DNA from: Nelumbo lutea
Lineage: Eukaryota > Streptophyta > Magnoliopsida > Proteales > Nelumbonaceae
Direction: 5' to 3'
DNA: 64,000 nucleotides
Assembly (NCBI GenBank): GCA_022828595.1
Contig: JAKGHH010000008.1
Span: forward strand, 1,176,728-1,240,727
A program made the translations under genes and the position numbers. Positions 56,901 through 64,000 of the stretch are shown here, piece by piece. Within the stretch, counting starts at the first letter, position 1. Every line of letters begins with the position of its first letter. Under the pieces are notes generated by a model. That model was not told the DNA's origin and ran no database searches. It worked only from the letters and a program-made list of their open reading frames with translations.

Positions 56901-58536
56901 TGGTACCAGAGCACAAATGGTTTTTATCCTAGAGCTTCAGCTTGGGACCTGCCAGGCCTACAAGACTCCAATACTGAGCCCATTGACCAACTTAGGTTAG
57001 CTTATTTGAAGAAATGAGTCCAGTGCAGGAATTGATGACTGATTGACTCCAGCTCTCAACCACACATACCACAAGACTAGTCCTGGATCCACATCCCTCT
57101 TCTAGTTAAACTGTCCCTTGTAAGGCCTTTTCCTAGAGCAGCAGACCAAAGAAAGAAGGTAATTTTGGACGACACTAACGAGTTCCAGATCAGCTTGCTG
57201 GGAAAAGTGACAATGGGCTGAGTTCTTCAGTCTGTTGCATGAACACACAATGAAACAGCCAGACTTTTCACCTTTCTGCTTTAACCAAATTTATATTCTG
57301 GAATTCCAATAATTGCATCAGTCCAATAGCACTTTCTACTTTCCAATCCTGTAAATTCCTTCAAAGTATTGGGGACCAAACTACTCGGGCCTCTTGTTCA
57401 GAGTAGTAATCTGACACTAAGCCTCCTTGTTTTTGGCAAATGGGTACTGTGGAAATGACTCTAGGGGGTGATCCCGACACCATCTGCCTTTCCAGAATCT
57501 GATTCTGTCACCTCTTTCCACCCTAATGGTTACCTCTTGCTAGAAATATGGACACACTTCCAAAATGCTTTTCCAAGCAGAGCATCCTTGGGATGGTAAG
57601 CAGTCACCCAAAACCCAGTTACCTCTGTCAACACCAAATTTATTTGCAATAAGCTTCCTCCACCAACCTTTACTTCTGTCCCATAATGCCATAACTGTTT
57701 GCTCAAAAAAGCCAAGGTGAAATCCTTGATTCTTCTAATTCCTAAATCCCCTTCACTTTGAGGCAGGCTCGTCCTAATTTAAAACATATAATTTTTTCTT
57801 CTTGCCACCCATGCCAGAGGAATTCCCTTTTTAATTTTCTTTTTTATTTGGATTTCTGGACATTTGCTCTTAAAGCTTTCATGTGCTTAGTTTTAGTTGA
57901 TATTATGTTTACAAGAAGTGTTCTTATGACGCTTACTGCAATAAATCTGGTAGTATCATTTTAAGCATTGTTTTATGTTTTTCAATGCCATTCTTTTATT
58001 GTTTTGGCTCTTTTATGTTATTATGTCAGATTTACTGCAGTAACTCTGATTGTAACCACTAATTGCAGATAAAAGAACCATATGGAAGTGGCAATATTTC
58101 TGAAGTTTCTTCCAGGTTTCCAAATGAAAAAGGGAACCATGAGGCAGAATGTGGTAAGTTTGAGGAAACAGTACCACAAAAGAGCCAAAGCAATATAGTG
58201 AGTAGCCTAGCTGAGAAAGCCATGTCAGTTGCTGCTCCTGTGGTACCTACCAAAAGTGATGGTGAAGTGGATCAGGAAAGGTCAGCATCATGGCACTAGC
58301 ACTTTTTTCTTTGAATTGTCTGTAATAATAATCTTTCTTCAAAATTTTAGATCACCTTCCAATTTTCTACATGTGAACAGGCTGGTCGCAATGCTGGCAG
58401 ACTTGGGACAGAAGGGTGGAATCTTGAAGCTGCTTGGTAAAATTGCTTTGCTTTGGGGTGGCATACGTGGTGCTATGAGTTTGACTGACAGACTTATTTC
58501 ATTCTTTCATATTGCTGACCGCCCTTTGTTTCAGAG
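43300..58536 (+). CDS. EMB8-like alpha/beta-hydrolase fold protein, N-terminal 8 exons (3' part outside window)
   Basis: Coding exons: 43300-44072, 44978-45254, 45661-45846, 46291-46428, 51607-52077, 53181-55514, 58069-58280, 58381-58536; all phases join, giving about 1515 residues, ending mid-gene at a donor (CAGAG|GTAACA). The first 60 residues are rich in S/R/K and few acids, like a plastid transit peptide, and residues about 75-100 are hydrophobic. Residues about 175-460 are the hydrolase fold of the EMB8/YheT group: LLLVPGTTEGSMD (oxyanion-hole region), NPRGCAGSPL, then GVGWGYGANML at the nucleophile elbow. The elbow reads G-W-G-Y-G at 288-292, with Gly instead of the usual Ser, so hydrolase activity is doubtful. 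Residues 460-1390 are mostly polar and low-complexity; 1470-1515 (LVAMLADLGQKGG...LLWGGIRGAMSLTDRL) match the start of the C-terminal region in plant proteins like Arabidopsis At2g03140, which continue into a CAAX-protease-like membrane domain. Function unproven. Confidence 0.88.
44073..44977. other. Intron 1 of the EMB8-like gene
   Basis: 905 bp of T-rich intron with no element recognised. Its donor is CTCG|GTAAGC and acceptor TATGTAG|G. Confidence 0.6.
45360..45555 (+). mobile_element. tRNA-derived SINE, copy 1
   Basis: ATGTAATGGTAAAATCTTGG, then GGTTTCAAGTCTGAGAG (B-box-like), ACCACTTTTTGCC and CAGGTCTGTGTCCAGTTCA, ending in A-rich tracts at about 45529-45552. The same order recurs at 52455-52625. 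The layout resembles the plant Au-type SINE. It lies in intron 2 of the EMB8-like gene. Confidence 0.65.
45847..46290 (+). other. GC-AG intron 3 of the EMB8-like gene
   Basis: The exon before ends LFIQ (…ATACAG) and is followed by GCATGT, while the next exon begins AGTGACAATGGG after TTTTTCTCAG. Only a GC donor at 45847 keeps the frame and the conserved FIQ-S-D-N-G-T-V-P order. The nearest GT (45851) would shift the frame. Confidence 0.75.
46429..48439. other. First part of intron 4 of the EMB8-like gene
   Basis: At 46680-46735 a CCATATAGTTGGGATAAGGCT motif (first 20 bases of an RTE-type LINE end) is followed by a T-run and then a run of 13 G at 46736-46748. An A-rich tract with AAAAG repeats lies at 47899-47942. 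No exon is seen or needed. Confidence 0.5.
48440..49330 (+). mobile_element. L1-type LINE 3' fragment (zf-RVT end and RNase H)
   Basis: KRRGKILWRCTRCAVLWCIW then EERNARLFNEK marks the end of the zf-RVT region; TRMELYAVLYGLQKAKAP and EEDSRAVAGRL belong to RNase H. It ends near 49320-49330 in an A-rich tail. It has stops and a nested MITE at 48979-49066. Confidence 0.8.
48979..49066. mobile_element. 88-bp hAT-like MITE nested in a LINE
   Basis: Begins TAGACCTGTTCACGGGC and ends with the complement of TAGACCTGATCATGGGC. Flanks CTCATGGA (48971-48978) and CTCGTGGA (49067-49074) are an 8-bp target duplication with one change. Removing the element restores the conserved G-S-W-x-Y-R order of the host LINE RNase H, which confirms the borders. 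GGGCCGGGCTTCGGGC and its complement form the inner stem. Confidence 0.85.
49490..50933 (-). mobile_element. L1-type LINE, 1.4-kb 3' part with target duplication
   Basis: CCTAAATAACTTT at 49479-49491 and CCTAAATAATTTT at 50934-50946 bracket the insert. Read on the minus strand: an upstream block (NQPLKDLFPSLYSLPLYKN), zf-RVT (KKRPYLCLSPNWCFLY, HLLISCSF, WEERNARTF), RNase H start (NFDGSSQGNSRPLSVGGVLR), RNase H core (IEGDSQVVVGWL, SANTMANSLAKQ) and a T(9)GATAAATG tail. Long open stretches remain, so this copy is comparatively young, but frames are broken. It lies antisense in intron 4 of the EMB8-like gene. Confidence 0.88.
50947..51606. other. End of intron 4 of the EMB8-like gene
   Basis: AT-rich. 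The word GGGCCCATAATTTAACAACA at about 51022 recalls the RTE C-terminal region and is probably a remnant. A LINE-tail micro-insertion is at 51350-51367. Confidence 0.45.
51350..51367 (-). mobile_element. LINE-tail micro-insertion (18 bp) with 13-bp target duplication
   Basis: TGACTTGATTTTT at 51337-51349 and 51368-51380 brackets a T-run followed by GATGAATGTA. Confidence 0.7.
52455..52625 (+). mobile_element. tRNA-derived SINE, copy 2
   Basis: CAGTAGTAAAACCTTAGG, then GTAGGTTCAAGTCTAAGAG (B-box-like), GGCCACTTTTTGTG and GTATCCAGTTCACCCC follow the same order as the copy at 45360. It lies in intron 5 of the EMB8-like gene. Confidence 0.65.
55835..56560 (-). mobile_element. L1-type LINE 3' fragment (RNase H)
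   Basis: The minus strand encodes NFIKLKFDGCRLGNWGSSG, the RNase H start, and further words of that domain, in a broken frame. The tail side is near 55835 (CTTTTTATCAGAAATAG). It is separated from the next LINE by that element's own T-run at 56565. Confidence 0.6.
56565..57835 (-). mobile_element. L1-type LINE fragment (RT end to zf-RVT)
   Basis: T-run then GATAAAAGG at 56565-56582 is the tail. On the minus strand, LGIRRI-like and LAFLSKQLWHYGTEVKVGGG words at about 57640-57760 are the C-terminal part of the reverse transcriptase region, followed by decayed zf-RVT. Many stops. Confidence 0.65.
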
Positions 58537-58740
58537 GTAACAAAATTATAGCATGCTTATTTCTGTTTTTCCTTTTTTCTCTTGCTTTTAGTTTGATGAG
58601 AGAAACATTACTATTCCAATGAAAACACAAGAATACAACCACCAAATGTACCCAAGATGGAATCTCTCATAATAAGAAGTAGGCCATTCTATTGTTCCCT
58701 TGTCTTGTTCTTTCATGGATGAAAATAGAAAATACAGAGC

Positions 58741-58896
58741 TTGGATCTGATGAAAGCAAAAAGTGTGAACACACTGAGAGCACAGCATCCAGCCGCATAT
58801 CGGGAACATTCCCATACTTGTATATTAAGTTCATGGAGAGATGTCCCCATTGGATGCTGTGCTCTCAGCGTGTTCACATTTTTCTTTCACCAGATC
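58741..58896. mobile_element. Hairpin MITE flanked by 80-bp direct repeats
   Basis: Arms of about 60 bp: GGATCTGATGAAAGC, GTGTGAACAC, GAGAGCACAGCATCC on the left and near-perfect complements on the right. Outside it, 58631-58712 and 58911-58990 are direct copies (ACAACCA, TACCCAAGATGGAA, CATTCTATTGTTCCCTT) with about 80% identity. It lies in intron 8 of the EMB8-like gene. Confidence 0.65.
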
Positions 58897-58990
58897 TGTC
58901 TTTAAAATACAACCATCAAGCATACCCAAGATGGAAGCTCTCATAGTAAGAGGCATGGCATTCTATTGTTCCCTTATCTAATTCTTTCAC

Positions 58991-59639
58991 TCCATATTAA
59001 GCCGTAGTTGGTTTTTGGTATTTTTTTAATCTGATTTTCCTGGAGGCTCTAAAATATCCTCTGGTAATTATGTAGAAGAAGCCTTCATATGGGTATAGGG
59101 CCTATAGGCCCTCACTCTCTGATAAAAGATGGTGCACAATGTGCATCTGTTTCTATTCTAACTTACCCAACGAAGTTCCTACCATTTTGATTATCTAGTC
59201 TGATTATGTAAAAACCAGTCCCATCCCCATGTTCATTTTCCATCGAATTTATTTGATTTTTTAGTTCTGTATGGTAATAACGGAAGCATTGCGTACTTGT
59301 GAGAAACAGACAATGTAAACAGTGCAATGGATTCACAAAACAGATACAATCATGGAAGAATCAGATTTGCTAACATGAAAGTTTAAAAATCAAAAGAACA
59401 TATTGGATCTTCAAGAGTTTGTTTTTGTAACTGTATCACATCTTAGAAGAGTTCGGACTTAAGTGGAAATTTAATAATCTTCGATTTTGTTTTGTTTTAT
59501 GGGTATTTTCCATTACTTTTTTTAGTTATCTTTGTCCATTTTTTGATAGGCTAAGTAGAGGTTACATACATTTAAAAAAAATGCAAGTTTTAGTTTCTAT
59601 AGGATTCATTTGATTTTTTTCTTTGGATTTGTTTTTGAT
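58991..59639. other. Intron 8 of the EMB8-like gene between MITE and Copia element
   Basis: T-rich intron-like DNA; no exon found. The continuation of the gene must lie beyond the Copia element, outside the window. Confidence 0.45.
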
Positions 59640-60003
59640 AGTGAGTTAATGGCATAGGATGGTACTACTATAGTGTATGTGGTGGGTAAAGAAACAAACC
59701 AGGTCTTATATAGAGGGAAATAGGAGTGTTTGCTGAAATAGGGTTGTCGAATGAGAGAAGAAGAGGAAGAAGAAGAAGAAGATATGAGATGGGCGGCAGA
59801 ATAGTCCTCAGCCAGCCCTAATCTATTATATATAAGAACATTACATAGTATTACATAAATAGACAAGAATGCCCCTGATTAGTGATGGGACACCTAGTCA
59901 AAATAAACACTAAATAAGATTAGGTTCAGTAACTAAGGCCCAATAACTAATGACTTAAGACCCAACAAAGATAAACATACAAACTAAGACAGCCGAACCA
60001 ACA
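59640..60003 (-). repeat. 3' LTR of a Copia element
   Basis: On the minus strand the LTR starts TGTTGGTTCGGCTGTC, directly after a purine tract (TTGAGGGGGAG) that serves as the polypurine tract at about 60004-60014. A TATA-like TTATATATAATAG is at about 59823-59836. The outer end (near 59640) is uncertain because the other LTR is outside the window. Confidence 0.65.
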
Positions 60004-60015
60004 CTCCCCCTCAAG

Positions 60016-61215
60016 CTAAGCATGGATGTCAATCATGTTTAGCTTGCCAAGTAAGTCCACGAATTTCACTGTAGCTAGCCCTTTAGTCAGAACATCTGCA
60101 ATCTGCATCTCGGAGGGAGTATAAGGAATGCAGAGTTCTCCTGAGACAATTCTTTCTCTAACAAAGTGACGGTCTATCTCAATATGTTTCGTTCTATCAT
60201 GTTGCACTGGGTTATTTGCAATTTTGATGGCAGCCTTGTTGTCACAGTACAACGTGAGAGGACACTCAATCTTTATTCCAAGTTCACCAAGCAGGATCTT
60301 AAGCCATAAAAGTTCAGCAACACCATGAGCCATAGCTCGGTATTCGGCCTCTACACTAGATCTAGCAACCACATTCTGTTTTTTACCCCTCCATGTAACT
60401 AAATTTCCTCCAACAAAGGTGCAGTACCGAGAAGTAGACATTCTGTCCCCAACAGAGCCAGCCCAATCTGCATCAGTATATCCTTCAACTTCAATTTTAC
60501 TGTTTTTCCTGAACAAAATCCCTTTCCCCGGGCAAGACTTCAAATATCTGAGGATCATTTCCACAGCTTTCATGTGAGGGATTTTAGGAGTGTGCATGAA
60601 CTGACAGACAACATGTACAGCATAAGCAATGTCAGGGCGAGTGAGGGACAGGTAAATCAACTTCCCCACCAGCTTTTGGTATCTTTCCTTATCAAGGTAG
60701 TCCTCTCCTACTGACTCCTGTAGACCATGATTCTGTTCTATTGGAGTATCTGCTAGCCTACACCCCATCATGCCTGTCTCTTGAAGAAGATCAATGATGT
60801 ATTTCCGCTGACATATATAGATGCCCTCTTTGGACCTTGCAACTTCAATCCCAAGAAAGTATCTCAGTTGGCCCAGGTCTTTGATCTCAAATTCAGCAAC
60901 CAAAACCTCCTTTAGTCTTTTAATCTCTTCCTGATCATCCCCTGTAATTATCATATCATCTACATAGACAATAAGTGCCGTCAGTTTGCCATTTCTCTTC
61001 CTTATGAATAGGGTATGATCTACCCCACTTTGAGTGTAACCCCCTTTCTTCATGACCCCACATAGCTTCTCAAACCAAGCTCGAGGGGACTGCTTAAGGC
61101 CGTATAGGGCTTTTCTCAGTCTACATACCTTCTTGCCAAAACCATAACCTGGTGGAGGATCCATGAACACCTCTTCATGCAGGTTGCCATTCAAGAAAGC
61201 ATTCTTCACGTCCAA
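60016..61215 (-). pseudogene. Copia reverse transcriptase and RNase H region
   Basis: The longest intact piece of the dead Copia polyprotein, 399 codons from the middle of the RT domain (DVKNAFLNG, QSPRAWF, YVDD) to the RNase H C-terminus. It is cut from the upstream RT part by the TGA at 61261-61263; the ATG at 61215 is an internal methionine, not a natural start. Confidence 0.85.
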
Positions 61216-61260
61216 CTGATGTAGCTCCCATGAGAAATTTGCAGCTAATGATAATAGAAC

Positions 61261-62110
61261 TCAGATTGTGTTGAGTTTTGCCACCGGAGCAAAGGTTTCT
61301 TTGTAGTCAATCCCTTCTTTTTGAGTAAACCCTTTTGCTACCAGTCTAGCCTTATACCTCTCAATGGACCCATCCTCCCTATGCTTCACAGTGAACACCC
61401 ACTTGCATCCAACAGTGCCTTTCTCTTCTGGTAGATCCACTAATTCCCAAGTCCTTGCTTTCATTAAGGTCTTCATTTCTTCGTCCATAGCCTCTTTCCA
61501 TTTTGGGTCAGATACTGCCTCAGAATACCTGGTAGGAACATGCATAGAAGAGAGAGCAGACACAAAAGAACAATAACGAGGAGACAAATGTGAGTAAGAC
61601 ACAAAATCAGCAATGGGGTGTCTGATAGTACACGAACGAGTAGACTTACGAAGGGCAATAGGAAGATCCAAGTCAGAGGAACTGATAGGATTACCTTAAG
61701 TTTCTGAGACAGGTTGATCCGAGTCCAATTGGTTGCTGTCATGAGTTAGAGGACCCTTCTTCCTTTTGTTGTAGGTGATTCTGATATCTCTTTGCAGCCT
61801 GCTGGAGTCTTCAGTAATATTTGCAACATCACTAGTAGTAGTTGGTACAATGGGAGCCTCACTAGATTCACCCGAGATACCACAACTAGGTGGATCGGGA
61901 GGAGAAGATGGAAGGCTTGAGGTAGAGAGAGGTACAAAGAATGGGGGAACAGAAGAATCCTCTTCCATCCCACTAGTCTCCCCCTGAAGAGGATTCTGGG
62001 AAGAATGAAAATAGGATTGGGACTCAAAGAATACCACATCCTTTGTGACATATTTTTTCTTGGTGATTGGATCATAACACTCGTATCCCTTCTGAGTAGG
62101 GGAGTACCCA
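61261..62110 (-). pseudogene. Copia integrase C-terminal linker and N-terminal RT region
   Basis: Same frame as the downstream RT piece, but closed by TGA at 61261-61263 and broken by TAA at 61696-61698. Contains a Ser/Pro-rich linker, then the RT start (WKEAMDEEM, WELVDLP, GCKWVFTVK, ARLVAKGFTQ). Upstream it joins the integrase frame only through a frameshift near 62105. Confidence 0.8.
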
Positions 62111-63806
62111 AAAAGATTCCCTTTGTAGCCCTAGGATCCAATTTGGTCTTCTTTGGATCCTTGACACGTATAAAGCATACACAACCAAAGACTCTCGGTG
62201 GAAGAGAAAAGTCAGGAAGATGAGGGCAAAGAACAGAGAAAGGAGTTTTCATCCCCAATACCTTGGATGGCATTCGATTTATCAGATATGGTGTAGTAAG
62301 GATTGCTTGAGACCAATGGTTTTTTGGAACTTTGTGCTGAAATAGTAAGGCTCGAGCAGTCTCCAATAGGTGCCTATTTTTGCGCTCAGCAACCCCATTC
62401 TGTTGGGGGGTACTAGCACAAGATGACTGATGAATCATTCCAGCATCCTCCATAAACAGATTCAAGGACCTTTCAAAGTATTCTGCAACATTATCTGACC
62501 TGAATTGTTTGACCTTCGTACCAAATTGTGTTTCAATCATTTTGCAAAATGTCATGGTTACCCGCGATTCTTCTTCTCGTGCTTTTAATAAGTAGATCCA
62601 TGTGCATCGAGAATAGTGATCAATAAAACTGATAAAGTATCGAAAGCCATTAACAGAAATAATGGGAGAGGGGCCCCAAACATCAGAGTGGACTAAGTCA
62701 AAAGAAGCTCGAATTTCATTACTCGAAGTTGAATAAACAGTTCTACATTGCTTTGATAGTTGACAGACTTCACAAACTAACTCTTGACTTGAAACACCTT
62801 TGAATAATTCTGGAAACAACACTTCCAATGATGAAAAAGGTGAATGACCTAGCCTAGCAAAACACAGATGTAACCTAGCTATTGATTCCGCATTGGATTG
62901 ACTACAAGTAGTAGATGTTTGCAAGGCCGAACTGATGTCTGCATCAAGGTAGTAGAGACCTCCACACTCATGACCGCTCCCAATCGTTCTCTTCGTCAAT
63001 CTGTCCTGAAAGACACAATGAGTAGGAAAAAAAGTTATGCTACAATTCAAATTTTTGGTAAGCTTTGAAACAGATAAGAGATTTGAAGAAAGATTGGGAA
63101 CATGCAAGACAGATTTGAGTGAGAGGTCCTTGCTTAGGTCAACCACTCCTTTCCCAGAGATGGTAGAGAGAGAACCATCAGCAGCCCTCATTTTATCTTG
63201 GCCAGACATTAAATGATAGGAAGAAAATAGAGAAGACATGTGTGTCATGTGGTCAGTTGCACCAGAATCAATAATCCAAGAGGCAGGATCAATAGTACTA
63301 GTTGCACTAAAGGCAGAGACAATACCTGATCTGGCAAGGGAGGAGGATGGAAGAGAATTGGTCCTTAGACGGGCTAGGGCCCGGCTAAGTACCTCTACCT
63401 CATCGGCGGTAAAACCCAAGGACCCGGTTCGAGGGGAATTAGTAGTTTGTCCCATGGAAGAGGAAGTAACTGTAGATGAGTGTTTTGAACCATCATCACT
63501 TTGACCCATAGCCAGATTCACACTTGCAGATTGACCCTTCAGATGCTTCTTATCTTTCCTCAATGCAGCTGGCTTCAGATGCAGATGGAGAACCCAATAG
63601 GTCTCTTTCACATGCCTTTCCCCTCCACAGTGGGTGCACTTCAGATGTCTCTTGTCAGAGTGCCTGTTTTCCCTTTGATTTGTAGAGATTAGGGCCGAAT
63701 GTTCCACAGACTGTTCAGCTAGTTTTGTTTGAGTATCAATCTGCATCTCTTTTCTTCTCACCTCTTCATTCCTCACAAGGTAGTAAACATGATGTAAGTC
63801 TGGCAT
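62105..63806 (-). pseudogene. Copia gag C-terminus, protease and integrase
   Basis: One open frame from near 63806 covering the altered zinc knuckle, protease (WIIDSGATDHMT) and integrase with CEVC, HSDVWGP, FRSDN and NGVAERK blocks. The gag part continues in another frame to the right edge (WEELDHH, AFKFLAGLDPIYESIR), showing a frameshift near 63810. After about 62105 the frame becomes nonsense. Confidence 0.82.
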
Positions 63807-64000
63807 TTCATCCCTTCCCGAATTTGGGACCTTATGCTCTCATATATAGGATCTAGGCCAGCTAGAAACTTAAATGCTCTACCCTCTTCAACTTGTTTGT
63901 CATGCTTTTCCTTGTCTCCGGCACTCTCCCAATCAATAATAAGGTGGTGATCTAACTCTTCCCATAGTCCTTCTAGTGTAGCAAAATATGTTGCAACACT

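Larger units (their letters stand above)
55515..58068. other. Intron 6 of the EMB8-like gene, filled by LINE fragments
   Basis: Apart from about 300 bp at the left and 230 bp at the right the intron is LINE-derived (see the two following entries). The frame that runs from the previous exon past 55514 to a stop at 55631 is intron read-through, not coding. Confidence 0.7.
60004..64000 (-). mobile_element. Copia LTR retrotransposon, internal region, inactivated, runs off the right edge
   Basis: Order on the minus strand: gag end, aspartic protease, integrase, reverse transcriptase, RNase H, the Copia order. The zinc knuckle (63597-63638) is C-x2-C-x4-H-x4-Y, with Tyr for the last Cys. Protease D-S-G is near 63269. 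The integrase keeps its D, D, E triad (35 residues between the last two) but the first His of its zinc finger is Phe. The RT has YVDD at about 60955-60966. RNase H has the usual SVEAEYRAM and YCDNKAAIKI. Breaks: a frameshift near 63810 between gag and protease, another near 62105, an in-frame TAA at 61696-61698 and a TGA at 61261-61263. The element cannot make a full polyprotein. It lies antisense in intron 8 of the EMB8-like gene. Confidence 0.92.

Noticed and set aside
61364..63692. Several plus-strand frames of 63-88 codons
   Set aside because: Antisense shadows of the Copia polyprotein.

Overview
The window is nuclear DNA of a flowering plant. Both genes are plant genes with many introns, GT-AG (once GC-AG) splice sites and introns swollen by transposable elements. 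The transposons are typical of angiosperms: L1-type LINEs with C-terminal RNase H, an RTE-type LINE, a Copia LTR element, tRNA-derived SINEs and many MITEs. Long TE-filled introns suggest a medium or large genome. I cannot name the species.

Layout. (1) 1-8160 is intergenic: MITEs, a roughly 400-bp tandem duplication with a MITE in only one copy, and a 1-kb inverted-repeat element (4741-5753) carrying a captured, truncated NAC transcription-factor exon, i.e. a Pack-MULE-like element. (2) 8189-39313, plus strand: a complete 16-exon gene for the nucleolar ribosome-assembly factor SWA2/NOC1 (CBF/Mak21 family). It spans 31 kb for about 1018 codons, and its promoter has telo-box motifs. (3) 39314-43299 is intergenic with three inverted-repeat elements, one a 781-bp MULE-like element with a perfect 9-bp target duplication. 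(4) 43300-58536, plus strand: the first eight exons (about 1515 residues) of a large EMB8-like alpha/beta-hydrolase protein whose nucleophile serine position is glycine. Related plant proteins continue into a CAAX-protease-like membrane domain, which would lie right of the window. (5) 59640-64000: an antisense, mutationally broken Copia retrotransposon inside the eighth intron of that gene, running off the right edge.

The most unusual feature is intron 12 of SWA2 (32441-35344). It is four head-to-tail copies of one 699-bp intron, and the repeat boundaries coincide with the splice sites. Each internal junction is therefore an acceptor directly followed by a donor-like sequence, a zero-length-exon arrangement that could allow recursive splicing; one junction has lost the donor G. 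The second notable pattern is a set of tiny insertions (13-26 bp) with an oligo-T-GAT core flanked by 9-16 bp target duplications. They look like the extreme 3' tips of LINEs inserted with almost nothing else.

The two genes are transcribed in the same direction and show no functional link. SWA2 acts in nucleolar 60S assembly; the EMB8-like protein is probably targeted to plastids. Most other DNA is transposon debris, much of it delimited here by target-site duplications read directly from the sequence.
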